DNA from: Sediminicola sp. YIK13
GTDB taxonomy: Bacteria; Bacteroidota; Bacteroidia; Flavobacteriales; Flavobacteriaceae
Assembly: GCF_001430825.1 (NCBI RefSeq)
Contig: NZ_CP010535.1
Coordinates: 910,501-974,500, forward strand
DNA length: 64,000 bases
Reading direction: 5' to 3'
Numbering within the stretch: position 1 is the stretch's first letter; every line of letters begins with the position of its first letter. Both the position numbers and the translations under genes were made by a program. Positions 34,808 through 43,718 of this stretch are shown here, piece by piece. The notes beneath the pieces were generated by a model. That model saw only the letters and a program-made list of their open reading frames with translations, ran no database searches and was not told where the DNA came from.

Positions 34808-37459
34808 TTATTTTGGTTTATTGTTGTCATAGAACTCATAAATCAAATTTGCCACCAGACCGGTCCAGCCTGTTTGGTGGGAAGCCCCTACCCCACGGCC
34901 ATTGTCCCCATGGAAATATTCGTAAAAAAGCACAAGATCTTCAAATTTTGGATGCTGATAATACGTTTTGTGCAATGCATTCACAGGGCGATTTCCGTTT
35001 TTATCTTTTTGGAAGATGGCTACCAGCCTTTTACCCAACTCCTCGGCCAACTCCTTTAAATTTTTGTTGTTGTTACTTCCCGTAGGATATTCCATGAGCA
35101 TATCCCCTCCGAAAAAAATATGATATTCCAGTAGGGATTCAATGAACATATAATTGATGGGAAACCATATGGGACCCCTCCAATTGCTGTTCCCCCCAAA
35201 TAAGGATACTGTAGATTCTGCAGGTTCGTAATCTATGGAATAAGGTATCCCGTCTATAGTGAGGGTATAGGTCTTTTGTTCATGGATTTTGGACAATGCA
35301 CGGATACCATAATCACTCAAGAATTCTTTTTCATCCAACAGGGCCTTCATAAGTACTTTTAATCGGTCCTGGGATACCAACGAAAGGAGCACCCCTTTTT
35401 TAGAACTACTTTGAATAACACGATATTTGGATTTATACATACGATAGTTCCTGAACCACTCCAAGCTTCTCTTAAAGGTCGGGAGCTTGTCTAACGTATC
35501 TTCCGGGATAACCAAAACTGCTGCAAGTGAGAGCAAGCCAACAATGGATCTAATCTTAACGGGAACATGTTCCCCATTTGGTTTTACCAATCGGTCATAA
35601 AAGAAACCTTCGTCCTTATCCCAGTTACCAACAGTATCCTCGTTTAAATTGTTCAAGGCCTCAGCGATGAAAACAAAATGCCCCAAATACTTTGTGGCCA
35701 TATCCTCAAAAGATTTGTCCTCCAAAGAAATTTCAATGGAAATCTCCAACATATTCAAACAGAAAAGTGCCATCCAAGCCGTTCCATCTACTTGTTCCAA
35801 ATAGCCCCCGCCGGGAATATCATGACTTCTATCAAAAACCCCAATATTATCGAGCCCTAAAAATCCGCCTTGAAAGACATTGTGTTCATTTTTATCTTGT
35901 TGGTTGACCCACCATGTAAAGTTAAGGGCCAATTTGTTGAACATCCGTTTCAGAAAATCAACATCGCCTTTTCCTGTTTTCTTTTTGTCGATTTGATAGA
36001 CTTGGTATGCAGCCCATGCTTGTACCGGTGGATTGACGTCACTAAAATTCCACTCATATGCAGGAATTTGACCATTGGGAGCCATATACCATTCCTTATT
36101 CAGGAGCATCAGTTGGTTTTTTGCAAATTCAGCATCCAGATGTGCCAAGGGCACACAATGAAATGCAAGGTCCCAAGCTGCGAACCAAGGATATTCCCAT
36201 GCATCTGGCATGGAAAGAATGTCGTGGGTCCTCATGGTTTTCCAGGTGCTGTTACGCCCCTTCCAACGCGCTTTTGGTGGTTCGCCTGTTAATTTATCAC
36301 CACTCAACCATTGTTCTACATCATAATTGTAATATTGCTTGGTCCAGAGCATGCCGGCAAAGGCCTGACGTTGAATATTGCTTAAATCCTGATCATCAGT
36401 TTTCTTTAGATCTCCATAGAACTCATCTGCCTGTGTTATCTTTTCTTCAAAATTCGCTTCAAATGATGGATCGAAGGGGTTGGACTCAATTTTCTTCTTG
36501 GACAAGCGCAATCGTATAGTTACCTCACTCTTCCCTTTAATTTCCAATTTATAATAAGGGGAAAACTTTGTGCCTTCTTTTTTGCTCTCCGGTATTTTGA
36601 AATTATTACTGACCACTGCATCGTGAAAAAGATCTTTCTTGAAGGGATGGTCATTTGGCTTATTGTATATTTTGGCATCATTGGTTTCATTTTCTGTAAA
36701 CAGCAGTTTGTCCGGTTTTTCAAAATAAAAATGATAGTCGCCAATATAGGGATGGGTAATATCTACTGAGCCATAGGTTTTACCTTGTTCGTTGGCTTTG
36801 ATCAAAGGTTTTTTGGGCATTTGATAAAAGCTCCAAAAATTGCGAATCCATAAGGTAGGAAGCACGGATATTGGCGCTTTTTTAACGCTTCTGTTGGCTA
36901 TGGTTATTTTTATTAGAATATCATCAGGATCTGCCTTGGAGTATTCTGTGAATACATCAAAATACTCATTTTTATCAAAGATCCCTGTATCCAGGAGTTC
37001 GTATTCCAATTCCTTTTTGCCCCTCATCTGATTTGTGGCCACCAAATCCTTATAGGGAAAAGCCTTTTGTGGATACTTATATAAATGTTTCATATAGGAA
37101 TGGGTGGGCGTATTATCCAAATAATAATACAGTTCTTTCACATCCTCCCCATGGTTACCTTCTGGTCCTGTTAGGCCAAACAAACGTTCTTTTATGATAT
37201 TGTCCTTCCCGTTCCATAGGGCTACTCCAAAACAAAGATTGCAATAACGGTCCGAAATACCTGCTATCCCGTCTTCTCCCCATCGATACACCCTTAATCT
37301 GGAATGGTCATGCGGAAAATAATTCCAAGCATCCCCGTGAACACTATAATCCTCACGAACAGTACCCCATTGACGCTCACTTAAATATGGTCCCCACTGT
37401 AACCAATCTTTTTCACCACTATAGTTTTCTTTGAGTCTTTTTTCCTCTTCTTTAATCAT
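34808..37459 (-). CDS. GH63 family glucosidase (MGH1-like glycoside hydrolase domain)
   Basis: An 883-residue cytoplasmic protein (no signal peptide). It begins with the segment RQWGTVREDYSVHGDAWNYFPHDHSRLRVYRWGEDGIAG, typical of the long bacterial GH63 'glucosidase' group; the (alpha/alpha)6 barrel follows from about residue 380 and contains YEWNFSDVNPPVQAWA and NWRGPIWFPINYM. GH63 includes alpha-glucosidases and hydrolases of glucosyl- and mannosylglycerate, which are compatible solutes. With the adjacent trehalase this suggests solute or storage-glucoside turnover. The true substrate is unknown. Confidence 0.88.
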   Translation of the reverse strand: MIKEEEKRLKENYSGEKDWLQWGPYLSERQWGTVREDYSVHGDAWNYFPHDHSRLRVYRWGEDGIAGISDRYCNLCFGVALWNGKDNIIKERLFGLTGPEGNHGEDVKELYYYLDNTPTHSYMKHLYKYPQKAFPYKDLVATNQMRGKKELEYELLDTGIFDKNEYFDVFTEYSKADPDDILIKITIANRSVKKAPISVLPTLWIRNFWSFYQMPKKPLIKANEQGKTYGSVDITHPYIGDYHFYFEKPDKLLFTENETNDAKIYNKPNDHPFKKDLFHDAVVSNNFKIPESKKEGTKFSPYYKLEIKGKSEVTIRLRLSKKKIESNPFDPSFEANFEEKITQADEFYGDLKKTDDQDLSNIQRQAFAGMLWTKQYYNYDVEQWLSGDKLTGEPPKARWKGRNSTWKTMRTHDILSMPDAWEYPWFAAWDLAFHCVPLAHLDAEFAKNQLMLLNKEWYMAPNGQIPAYEWNFSDVNPPVQAWAAYQVYQIDKKKTGKGDVDFLKRMFNKLALNFTWWVNQQDKNEHNVFQGGFLGLDNIGVFDRSHDIPGGGYLEQVDGTAWMALFCLNMLEISIEISLEDKSFEDMATKYLGHFVFIAEALNNLNEDTVGNWDKDEGFFYDRLVKPNGEHVPVKIRSIVGLLSLAAVLVIPEDTLDKLPTFKRSLEWFRNYRMYKSKYRVIQSSSKKGVLLSLVSQDRLKVLMKALLDEKEFLSDYGIRALSKIHEQKTYTLTIDGIPYSIDYEPAESTVSLFGGNSNWRGPIWFPINYMFIESLLEYHIFFGGDMLMEYPTGSNNNKNLKELAEELGKRLVAIFQKDKNGNRPVNALHKTYYQHPKFEDLVLFYEYFHGDNGRGVGASHQTGWTGLVANLIYEFYDNNKPK

Positions 37460-37514
37460 AAAACAAAATGCTTTTCGGAGGCGGAAAATAGTTCTTTATC
37501 CAATAATTTCATTA

Positions 37515-37522
37515 CAAAACTA
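37515..37522 (-). promoter_or_regulatory. Candidate -7 promoter box for the GH63 gene
   Basis: TAGTTTTG is a full match to TAnnTTTG about 56 bases upstream of the start at 37459. No -33 TTG at the usual spacing. Confidence 0.45.
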
Positions 37523-37635
37523 TATTTTTTATACATATTTGGATACTTTCTTGAATATAATGAGGATATGATAGGATTAATCAAACATATTAAGAAAAAG
37601 GATCTTTAAATTGGTCATCTGCCCTGCATAAAATC

Positions 37636-38235
37636 CTATTCTATTTCCAATTCCTTTAGAATACCCTCTGCGGATTGGGTGATTTTTTTGTACCATCCAT
37701 ACCCCCATCTCGCGAAAAATGCAATAAACACCCCCATAATGACCACATACCAGATAGGAAAAGAACCTTGTTGAAAGAGATCTTTATCTTTCATTAATTT
37801 GGAGAAAACCGGCAGACAGGTCATCATAAAAATATAGCAAAGAAATATACCTAATCGTTGTATGGCCAATACCTTATTTTTTGCCTTGGAATAAGTGACC
37901 AAGGTGTCCTTAATGTTTTTCTCGGCAATATTTATTTTTTGGATGTTCTTTAAAGATCCTAGCGTTAAAATAGGGAGTCCTATTAAAAAGGCGATGGAAA
38001 ATGCCCCGCACACTTGTAAATACCATATATCCAATTTGTCGAAATTGAAAAGCATATAAAAGGCCATGATAAAGCAAATAATGGCTCCGAAGGTTTCAAT
38101 TTTGGAAATTGTACTAAATTTTCGTGTATATCTATCCTGTGTCATATCTAATATAATTTTATCGGTTAATTTTTTTTGTTGTTCCAGTTGGTCACTCATT
38201 TCGGACCAGACTTCCTGTATTTCTTCTAAGTCCAT
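37636..38235 (-). CDS. Membrane protein paired with the ECF sigma factor (possible anti-sigma)
   Basis: A 199-residue protein with a soluble N-terminal segment (residues 1-45, helical, EEIQEVWSEMSDQLEQQKK) and about four hydrophobic helices (near 50-68, 72-95, 125-145, 160-180). It starts 1 base past the sigma-factor stop, so the pair is co-transcribed. This layout, a cytoplasmic helix followed by membrane helices, is what an anti-sigma factor would have, but no named anti-sigma domain is visible. Confidence 0.7.
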   Translation of the reverse strand: MDLEEIQEVWSEMSDQLEQQKKLTDKIILDMTQDRYTRKFSTISKIETFGAIICFIMAFYMLFNFDKLDIWYLQVCGAFSIAFLIGLPILTLGSLKNIQKINIAEKNIKDTLVTYSKAKNKVLAIQRLGIFLCYIFMMTCLPVFSKLMKDKDLFQQGSFPIWYVVIMGVFIAFFARWGYGWYKKITQSAEGILKELEIE

Positions 38236-38236
38236 G

Positions 38237-38728
38237 CTATTGTTTTTTTAGAATTTGTGATTTTAATTTTTGTTTGATTCGTGAAATCCGGGTAGCGACA
38301 TTCGTTGGGGTCAGCCCTGTAATCAAGGAAATCTCATCATACTGTTTTCCCTCCAATAGTAAGAGCATAATACCTTTTTCCAAATCATTTAAATTTTGGA
38401 TTTGTGCATATACCAATTTCAATCGCTCCTCAAATTGAGGGTCATAATTTTCTGTTTGCTCAAGAATAACCTGATCTATGCCAATCTCATCCGGTTTCTT
38501 TTTTCTTTTTTTTAATCTTGTTATAGCAGTATTTAGTGCTACGCGATACAGCCAAGTACTTATTTTGGCTTGGTTTTTAAAGGAGTCGAACGATTTCCAC
38601 AACTGATAAACGATGTCTTGATAAAGGTCTTTTTGATCATCACGGTGATCGGTATATAAGGTGGTTATCTTAAAGATGACGCCTTCATTTTTTTTGATCA
38701 ACGTGGTAAATTGTTCTTCCTTATCCAT
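38237..38728 (-). CDS. ECF-type RNA polymerase sigma factor
   Basis: A 163-residue sigma-70 family protein with region 2 (about residues 20-85, including KDLYQDIVYQLWKSFDSF and STWLYRVALNTAI) and region 4 (about 105-155, ending in the helix-turn-helix LTPTNVATRISRIKQ). It lacks regions 1 and 3, as usual for ECF factors. It forms a two-gene operon with the membrane protein. The promoter it reads and the signal are unknown. Confidence 0.92.
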   Translation of the reverse strand: MDKEEQFTTLIKKNEGVIFKITTLYTDHRDDQKDLYQDIVYQLWKSFDSFKNQAKISTWLYRVALNTAITRLKKRKKKPDEIGIDQVILEQTENYDPQFEERLKLVYAQIQNLNDLEKGIMLLLLEGKQYDEISLITGLTPTNVATRISRIKQKLKSQILKKQ

Positions 38729-38843
38729 TCTGGGACTGTGCTTTCTTTATTAGTATCAAACTCAATTCAATTATCACACTATTCTCTAAAAATATTTTGT
38801 TGTACTTGTTTTTGGGGATTAAAACATCTAGAAATTTAAGCAT

Positions 38844-38868
38844 AAAAAAAGGGAGCTTTTTAGCTCCC
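38844..38868 (-). terminator. Terminator of the molybdenum-cofactor operon
   Basis: GGGAGCT pairs with AGCTCCC around a 4-base loop, followed on the minus strand by seven T (38844-38850). It lies about 110 bases past the amidohydrolase stop codon, the last gene of the operon. Confidence 0.85.
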
Positions 38869-38976
38869 TCTATTAAAGGTCAACATTTTTTGCAAAGAAT
38901 AGTTGTATAAATACTAGTTAATCAGCACCACTCATCAGATTATTATTTTTTAAGAATCCAATTCATAAATGATTCC

Positions 38977-40086
38977 TTAATCCGCAGGGAATAAACTGGC
39001 ATCGAGACCTGGAATAAGTCGCAATGCATTTTTATAGTAGACCTTTTTCAAAACGTCATCTGGGAGTCCAATTCCATACATGGCCCAAAATGCATGGTAC
39101 TTTTTGTAATATGGGAAGTATTCATCATTGGTTTCCAAGACTCTAAAATAGGTAGGGAATTCTTCAGGTTTCCAACTGTCCTTTCCAAAAAGTATTCTAT
39201 CCTGGTATTTGAGGAAAAATTTATGGGCATTTTGGGGCTGCCTGCCCAATTCTGCAATAACGGCTGATATGCCGACATTCATATTTGGCATTTCATCCAT
39301 CAATTCGCTTAATTTCTGCAAATCATTGGCATACCATCCCATATGTGCCGCTATAAACTTAGTGTTGGGATGTTTTTTAAATACATGATGCTGTTCGCCA
39401 ATTATTTGTTCCCATGGTGCAGGATCGGTATCGGTGCGCTTTCTTCGGGGATGTGTCTTTAGTTCAAGCCATCTTTCATTGTCTCCATCAAAATTGTCCC
39501 AAAATGGCTTTGGGTCCGCTGCATGGATCAGAACGGGAATCCCCAGTTCTCCACATTTCCTCCATATTGGATCTAAACGTTTATCGTCTATAGCCAACCG
39601 CTTTCCATCCGAATCCTTATTTCGAAGCCCAAGACTTTTATATACTTTTAATCCCCTTGCGCCGTTTTTAACATCCTCTTCCAATTGGGCAACAGCTTTT
39701 TGCGTCCATTCCGCATCGCTCGCTCCTTCAAAATCTACATTGGCAAAGACCACAAACCTATTTGGGTAGTTTTTATTGATATTTGCTATTGAGCCTACTA
39801 GCTTCTCCCCAGATCCACCACTTAAATTTACCATGATACCTTCGTTTAGGGAATCCATGGCCGTGATGAGCTCGGACAGATCTTGATCTGGCATGCGATA
39901 TTGATGGCTATGGACGTCTATAAATGGGAATTTTGCCTTTTTCACCTCATTGCCCGGAACCACAAGTGTAGAAGTAGGATTGTATGTCTCAAAATCCATT
40001 TCCTGCGCCTGGAGGGCACTTAACATGAAGCAAACACAGCCCAGGAAGCCCAATATTATTTTTTTATCACTCATAAAAATTCTCAT
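38977..40086 (-). CDS. Secreted amidohydrolase family protein
   Basis: A 369-residue metal-dependent hydrolase (amidohydrolase 2 family). A signal peptide is visible (about residues 1-28, ending LQAQ); the start may be Met1 or Met5. Metal-site residues: HSH in FIDVHSHQY near residue 57, Lys in RGLKVYKS, His in VLIHAADP, His in FIAAHMGWYAN, and the late Asp in LFGKDSW. It starts 11 bases behind the mocA-like gene, so it is the distal gene of the molybdenum-cofactor operon, an unexpected place for a periplasmic hydrolase. The substrate is unknown. Confidence 0.85.
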   Translation of the reverse strand: MRIFMSDKKIILGFLGCVCFMLSALQAQEMDFETYNPTSTLVVPGNEVKKAKFPFIDVHSHQYRMPDQDLSELITAMDSLNEGIMVNLSGGSGEKLVGSIANINKNYPNRFVVFANVDFEGASDAEWTQKAVAQLEEDVKNGARGLKVYKSLGLRNKDSDGKRLAIDDKRLDPIWRKCGELGIPVLIHAADPKPFWDNFDGDNERWLELKTHPRRKRTDTDPAPWEQIIGEQHHVFKKHPNTKFIAAHMGWYANDLQKLSELMDEMPNMNVGISAVIAELGRQPQNAHKFFLKYQDRILFGKDSWKPEEFPTYFRVLETNDEYFPYYKKYHAFWAMYGIGLPDDVLKKVYYKNALRLIPGLDASLFPAD

Positions 40087-40097
40087 AGGTTTTACAA

Positions 40098-40709
40098 TTA
40101 TTTTGATTGTTCTTTTAAAAGGGTTTTGTAATCTTCCGGCGTATCTATATCCAATTCCTTTCCCTTTGGGTTTAGACTAATATTCAAATGTTTATTCTTT
40201 CGGATGATTTCTTTGGCTCCAAAGTCTTTGTTCAAAATTTTCAGATCAGAAAAATAATTTTTGTCAAATATAGCGGGTACCCCTTCCCTATTGCCATAAT
40301 TTGTGGCAACAATGCCATTGGATTGTTTTATAAAAGTATCCAGCATGTAATCAATATATTGGGTATCTATTAGCGGTTGGTCTGCCAATAGGACCATAAC
40401 CCCCTCTACGTGCGGTATGTTATTTTGAATGTAGTTCACCCCACAGCTGATGGAAGTGCCCAATCCTGACTCCCATTCTGTATTATCTATAAATTGGATG
40501 TCCTTATCGTTTATTTTGGAGCGTATTTCTGTTGCATGAGCTCCCAAAACTACAATAATGTCCGATGCTTGGGACATTTTGGCCTGTTCTATGGCGTTTT
40601 CCAAGAGCGTAGTGCCTTTCCAAGGCAATAGTTGCTTTATGGTACCCATACGCAAACCCTTGCCACCTGCGAGGATTAAAACAATAATTTTTGATTCTGA
40701 ACTGCCCAT
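40098..40709 (-). CDS. MocA-like molybdopterin cytidylyltransferase
   Basis: A 203-residue nucleotidyltransferase. The N-terminal LILAGGKGLRMGTIKQLLPW is the NTP-binding loop of the MobA/MocA fold; the MGxxKQLLP form is the one seen in CTP-using MocA proteins, which attach CMP to molybdopterin for xanthine-dehydrogenase-type enzymes. The metal Asp is in LLADQPL. Its start overlaps the XdhC stop by one base (TAATG). Together with XdhC this points to a CMP-type molybdenum hydroxylase in the genome, none of which is in this window. Confidence 0.88.
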   Translation of the reverse strand: MGSSESKIIVLILAGGKGLRMGTIKQLLPWKGTTLLENAIEQAKMSQASDIIVVLGAHATEIRSKINDKDIQFIDNTEWESGLGTSISCGVNYIQNNIPHVEGVMVLLADQPLIDTQYIDYMLDTFIKQSNGIVATNYGNREGVPAIFDKNYFSDLKILNKDFGAKEIIRKNKHLNISLNPKGKELDIDTPEDYKTLLKEQSK

Positions 40710-41734
40710 TAGCTATGTATTCCCCCTACTTTGTCCTTGAGCATCATAGGTTTCTTGTTCCTAGTTACCGAAAGTATTTCTGCCAAGATGGCGATAGCTA
40801 TTTCCTGTGGGGTTTCCGCACCAATATTGAGTCCCGCCGGCCCATGGATTTTATCAAAAAAAGTGTGTGCCACTTCCGGACAGTGTTCCAATAGATCATT
40901 CAGCAAGCGTTCCCTTCTTTTTGCAGGCCCCAATAAGCCAAGATATATAGGATTGGAATCCTTTAATTTAAGGAGGTATTTTAAATCTTTCGCATAGCTA
41001 TGGGTCATGACTATCAGCGCTGTTTGTTCATCAATACTGCTTAATACCATTTCTTCCGGAGAACGGTTGAAAAAGGCATATGCTCCCGGAAAATCAAAAA
41101 TATTCTTTTCCTCCATGGGTGTGGCTATGATGGTCACTTCCCACCCGGCAGAGGATGCCATTGAACAGAGTTGTACTGCATCGTGCTCAGCACCAACAAT
41201 CATTAGTTGAAAACATGGTTCCATTTCTTGTTCAAAAATCTGTAGTTCCGATTTTTGGGTAATTTCAAGATCAAAATTATGTTGCACGGGATGTTCATTT
41301 CCTTCTCCAAAATCAACGACTGTTCCCAAGCCTTTGAACTCAACTTCTGCTTTTTTATAATAGGAGCGCAATTTGAAACTATTCCTTGTTTTAAGGCAGA
41401 CTTCGAATGACGATAAAAAGGGTTCATTGGGATAGAAAGGTTCAAGTAGAATATAAAGAATTCCTTCGCAACCTAGACGATAACGCCCGTCATAGGTCAT
41501 CATTTTTGGGATATTACTTTCAAAAACACTCTTGGCCTGCAGGACCACTTCTTTTTCAACACAGCCACCACTTACCGCTCCTACTTTTTTACCGTTTTCT
41601 AAGAGCAACATGCTTACACCTGGCCTTCGATAGGATGAACCGTCCAAGTCCACCACGGTGGCCAATACAGTCTTGATACCGCGATCTTTTGCGTGCTGGT
41701 ATTGGTGTATTATTTTTTTGAATTCGTGTGTCAT
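40709..41734 (-). CDS. XdhC family molybdoenzyme maturation factor
   Basis: A 341-residue protein. The N-terminal XdhC/CoxI domain has SSYRRPGVSMLL and GAVSGGCVEKEV; the C-terminal Rossmann-like XdhC_C domain (about residues 190-325) has MIVGAEHDAVQLCSMA and IYLGLLGPAKRRERLL. XdhC binds the molybdenum cofactor and helps its sulfuration before insertion into xanthine dehydrogenase. It overlaps moeA by 4 bases and mocA by one, so all are translationally coupled. Confidence 0.9.
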   Translation of the reverse strand: MTHEFKKIIHQYQHAKDRGIKTVLATVVDLDGSSYRRPGVSMLLLENGKKVGAVSGGCVEKEVVLQAKSVFESNIPKMMTYDGRYRLGCEGILYILLEPFYPNEPFLSSFEVCLKTRNSFKLRSYYKKAEVEFKGLGTVVDFGEGNEHPVQHNFDLEITQKSELQIFEQEMEPCFQLMIVGAEHDAVQLCSMASSAGWEVTIIATPMEEKNIFDFPGAYAFFNRSPEEMVLSSIDEQTALIVMTHSYAKDLKYLLKLKDSNPIYLGLLGPAKRRERLLNDLLEHCPEVAHTFFDKIHGPAGLNIGAETPQEIAIAILAEILSVTRNKKPMMLKDKVGGIHS

Positions 41735-42936
41735 AATGAGATTGTTCTTCTTGTTGGTGAAAAGGGTACCAATTCCCCAACATTATAAGGAACTTCTTTA
41801 GGATCTAACCGTATAAATCCATCTGATTGTGCCAAACTAGTTAAATCTCCAGATCCGTTTTCTTTAACGAGATCAGCAAGGAGCTGTCCATTTTCCATTC
41901 GTATTTTAACCCTTAAAAATAAGGTCAAATTACCAGTAACAGGAATGGATTCCTCTAAAATTACATTAATTTTTGGGATCGACAGGCTTAATGAACCATT
42001 TAACCAATCTTTAAAATAGAGATGGTAATTTGCAAAGGTGGAGGCAGGATTTCCGGGGAATGAAAAAATTAGGGTTCCCGTTTCTTTTTGTATTCCGAAC
42101 CAGAAAGGCTTTCCAGGACGTTGCAGCACCCTGTGAAATATTTTTTCCACACCAAGTTCTGCCAATACATCAGGAATGTAGTCAAATTTGCCTTTAGAAA
42201 CACCACCGCTCAACAGGAGTACATCATTCTCTGATAAGGCCTTTTTTATTTCTTTTTTAATTTCCTCCTTTTCATCATTTAAATGTAATTGGGAAGGAAC
42301 TATCATTTCATCCGCTAATGCGGCATAAAGGGAATGGGTGTTGGATTTTCTAATTTGATGGGGCAAAGGGGTTTCCTGAACATCTACAAGTTCATTCCCA
42401 GTGCTGATAATGGTAATTATAGGTAGTTTCTTGACTAAAACCTTGACTTTTCCAACGGCTGCCAGAACACCTATTTCCGATGCGCTAATCAATTTGTGCT
42501 TATTCAGGACGATAGCGTCCTGTAATTCATCGCTTCCCTGGAGATGGATGTCCTGCCCTTTTTTTGGTACTTTATCCAAAATAGCATATCCGTTTTTAAT
42601 GGTTATATGCTCATACATTACAATGGTATCTACATTTTCAGGAACTACGGCACCTGTCATGATCTCCACGCAATTGTTCTTATTTTTAAGCTTATACCTA
42701 GGAGAACCTGCAGCAAGAACGGCTTCAATCCTGAACTCTTTTATTCCATTTTCAATGGCTGCGTAGTTAATAGCAATTCCATCCTTGGTAGCCCTGTCAA
42801 ATGGCGGGAAATCCCGATCTGCTTTAATATCTTCGGCCAATACCCTGCCCATGGTTTTAAGTAGGGCTACCTCTTCGGTGCCATAATCTTGTTTATTGGC
42901 CATTACTTTTAGGTATGCTTCTTGAAAAGTGATCAT
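41731..42936 (-). CDS. moeA: Molybdopterin molybdenumtransferase
   Basis: A 401-residue MoeA protein, which inserts molybdenum into adenylylated molybdopterin. Conserved segments: PPFDRATKDGIAI near residue 43, EIMTGAVVPENVDTIVMYE near residue 89, STGNELVD in the MPT-binding domain, LLSGGVSKGKFDYIPDVL near residue 218, and FSFPGNPAS near residue 291. It is preceded by the TauE/SafE gene with a 2-base gap. All domains appear complete. Confidence 0.93.
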   Translation of the reverse strand: MITFQEAYLKVMANKQDYGTEEVALLKTMGRVLAEDIKADRDFPPFDRATKDGIAINYAAIENGIKEFRIEAVLAAGSPRYKLKNKNNCVEIMTGAVVPENVDTIVMYEHITIKNGYAILDKVPKKGQDIHLQGSDELQDAIVLNKHKLISASEIGVLAAVGKVKVLVKKLPIITIISTGNELVDVQETPLPHQIRKSNTHSLYAALADEMIVPSQLHLNDEKEEIKKEIKKALSENDVLLLSGGVSKGKFDYIPDVLAELGVEKIFHRVLQRPGKPFWFGIQKETGTLIFSFPGNPASTFANYHLYFKDWLNGSLSLSIPKINVILEESIPVTGNLTLFLRVKIRMENGQLLADLVKENGSGDLTSLAQSDGFIRLDPKEVPYNVGELVPFSPTRRTISL

Positions 42937-42938
42937 TT

Positions 42939-43718
42939 TTAAATAGAAATTTGAAGTCCATTGACCATTAAAACCCTGATACCGACCATAAAGACCAAAA
43001 TGGCAGTAGTTAATTTAATTCCTCTGCCTGTCAATTTACTTAAACTGATTCGTATTCCCAATTGTCCGCCAATTAAAACAGAAACCAATAAGGCGAGTCC
43101 TTCCCAAAAAGGCATTTGAAAAGTGCCATTGGAAACGAGCCCGGCGATGCCTGAAACCGAGTTGACCAAAATAAAAAAGCTGGCCAAGGCCGCTATTTTA
43201 ATAGATTTTTCCCACCTCATGTGGTTAAGGACTGGGGCTAAAAAGATACCGCCCCCTATCCCAACGAGGCCTGACAGTAAGCCAATACCTCCTCCAAGTA
43301 GATACGTCAAATAAGGAGGATATTTCCTTTTAATTTCTTCTTTTGTGGGCAGGGTAATGGTCTGAACCACCAACGCTAGGGCAGAAATGATCAAAGCGGC
43401 ACCAAGGATGATGAAGAATATGTTTTCCTTCAACCTAAAGGAGGCCCCTAAAAATGCCAAGGGGATACTTGTGATCACAAAAGGAATGAATTTTTTAAAA
43501 TCCATGAAGCCTCTTTTATAGTACAAAAAACAACTTCCGCTTACTACCACAAGATTACACAGCAGTGCAGTGGTTCTAATATCAAAGAAACTGGAAAAAA
43601 CTAGGGTCAAAATCGCTAAATAACTAGAGCCACCACCAAAACCAACGGAGGAATATAAAAGAGCGATCGAAAAAAAACCTAAACAGAGTAAAATTAATTC
43701 TTGGGGTTCTAGGAGCAT
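42939..43718 (-). CDS. TauE/SafE family membrane transporter inside the molybdenum-cofactor operon
   Basis: A 259-residue membrane protein with about eight helices and both family half-repeats: YSSVGFGGGSSYLAILTL near residue 20 and LLGGGIGLLSGLVGIGGGIFLAPVL near residue 145. Its start overlaps the moeB-like gene by 10 bases and its stop is 2 bases from moeA, so it belongs to the operon. Export of sulfite or another sulfur anion produced by a molybdoenzyme would fit, but this is inference from position. It differs clearly from the TauE/SafE copy at 10 kb. Confidence 0.88.
   Translation of the reverse strand: MLLEPQELILLCLGFFSIALLYSSVGFGGGSSYLAILTLVFSSFFDIRTTALLCNLVVVSGSCFLYYKRGFMDFKKFIPFVITSIPLAFLGASFRLKENIFFIILGAALIISALALVVQTITLPTKEEIKRKYPPYLTYLLGGGIGLLSGLVGIGGGIFLAPVLNHMRWEKSIKIAALASFFILVNSVSGIAGLVSNGTFQMPFWEGLALLVSVLIGGQLGIRISLSKLTGRGIKLTTAILVFMVGIRVLMVNGLQISI

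Noticed and set aside
36058-36519. 153-codon plus-strand frame
   Set aside because: Antisense shadow of the GH63 gene; low-complexity, Cys/His-rich translation typical of a shadow.
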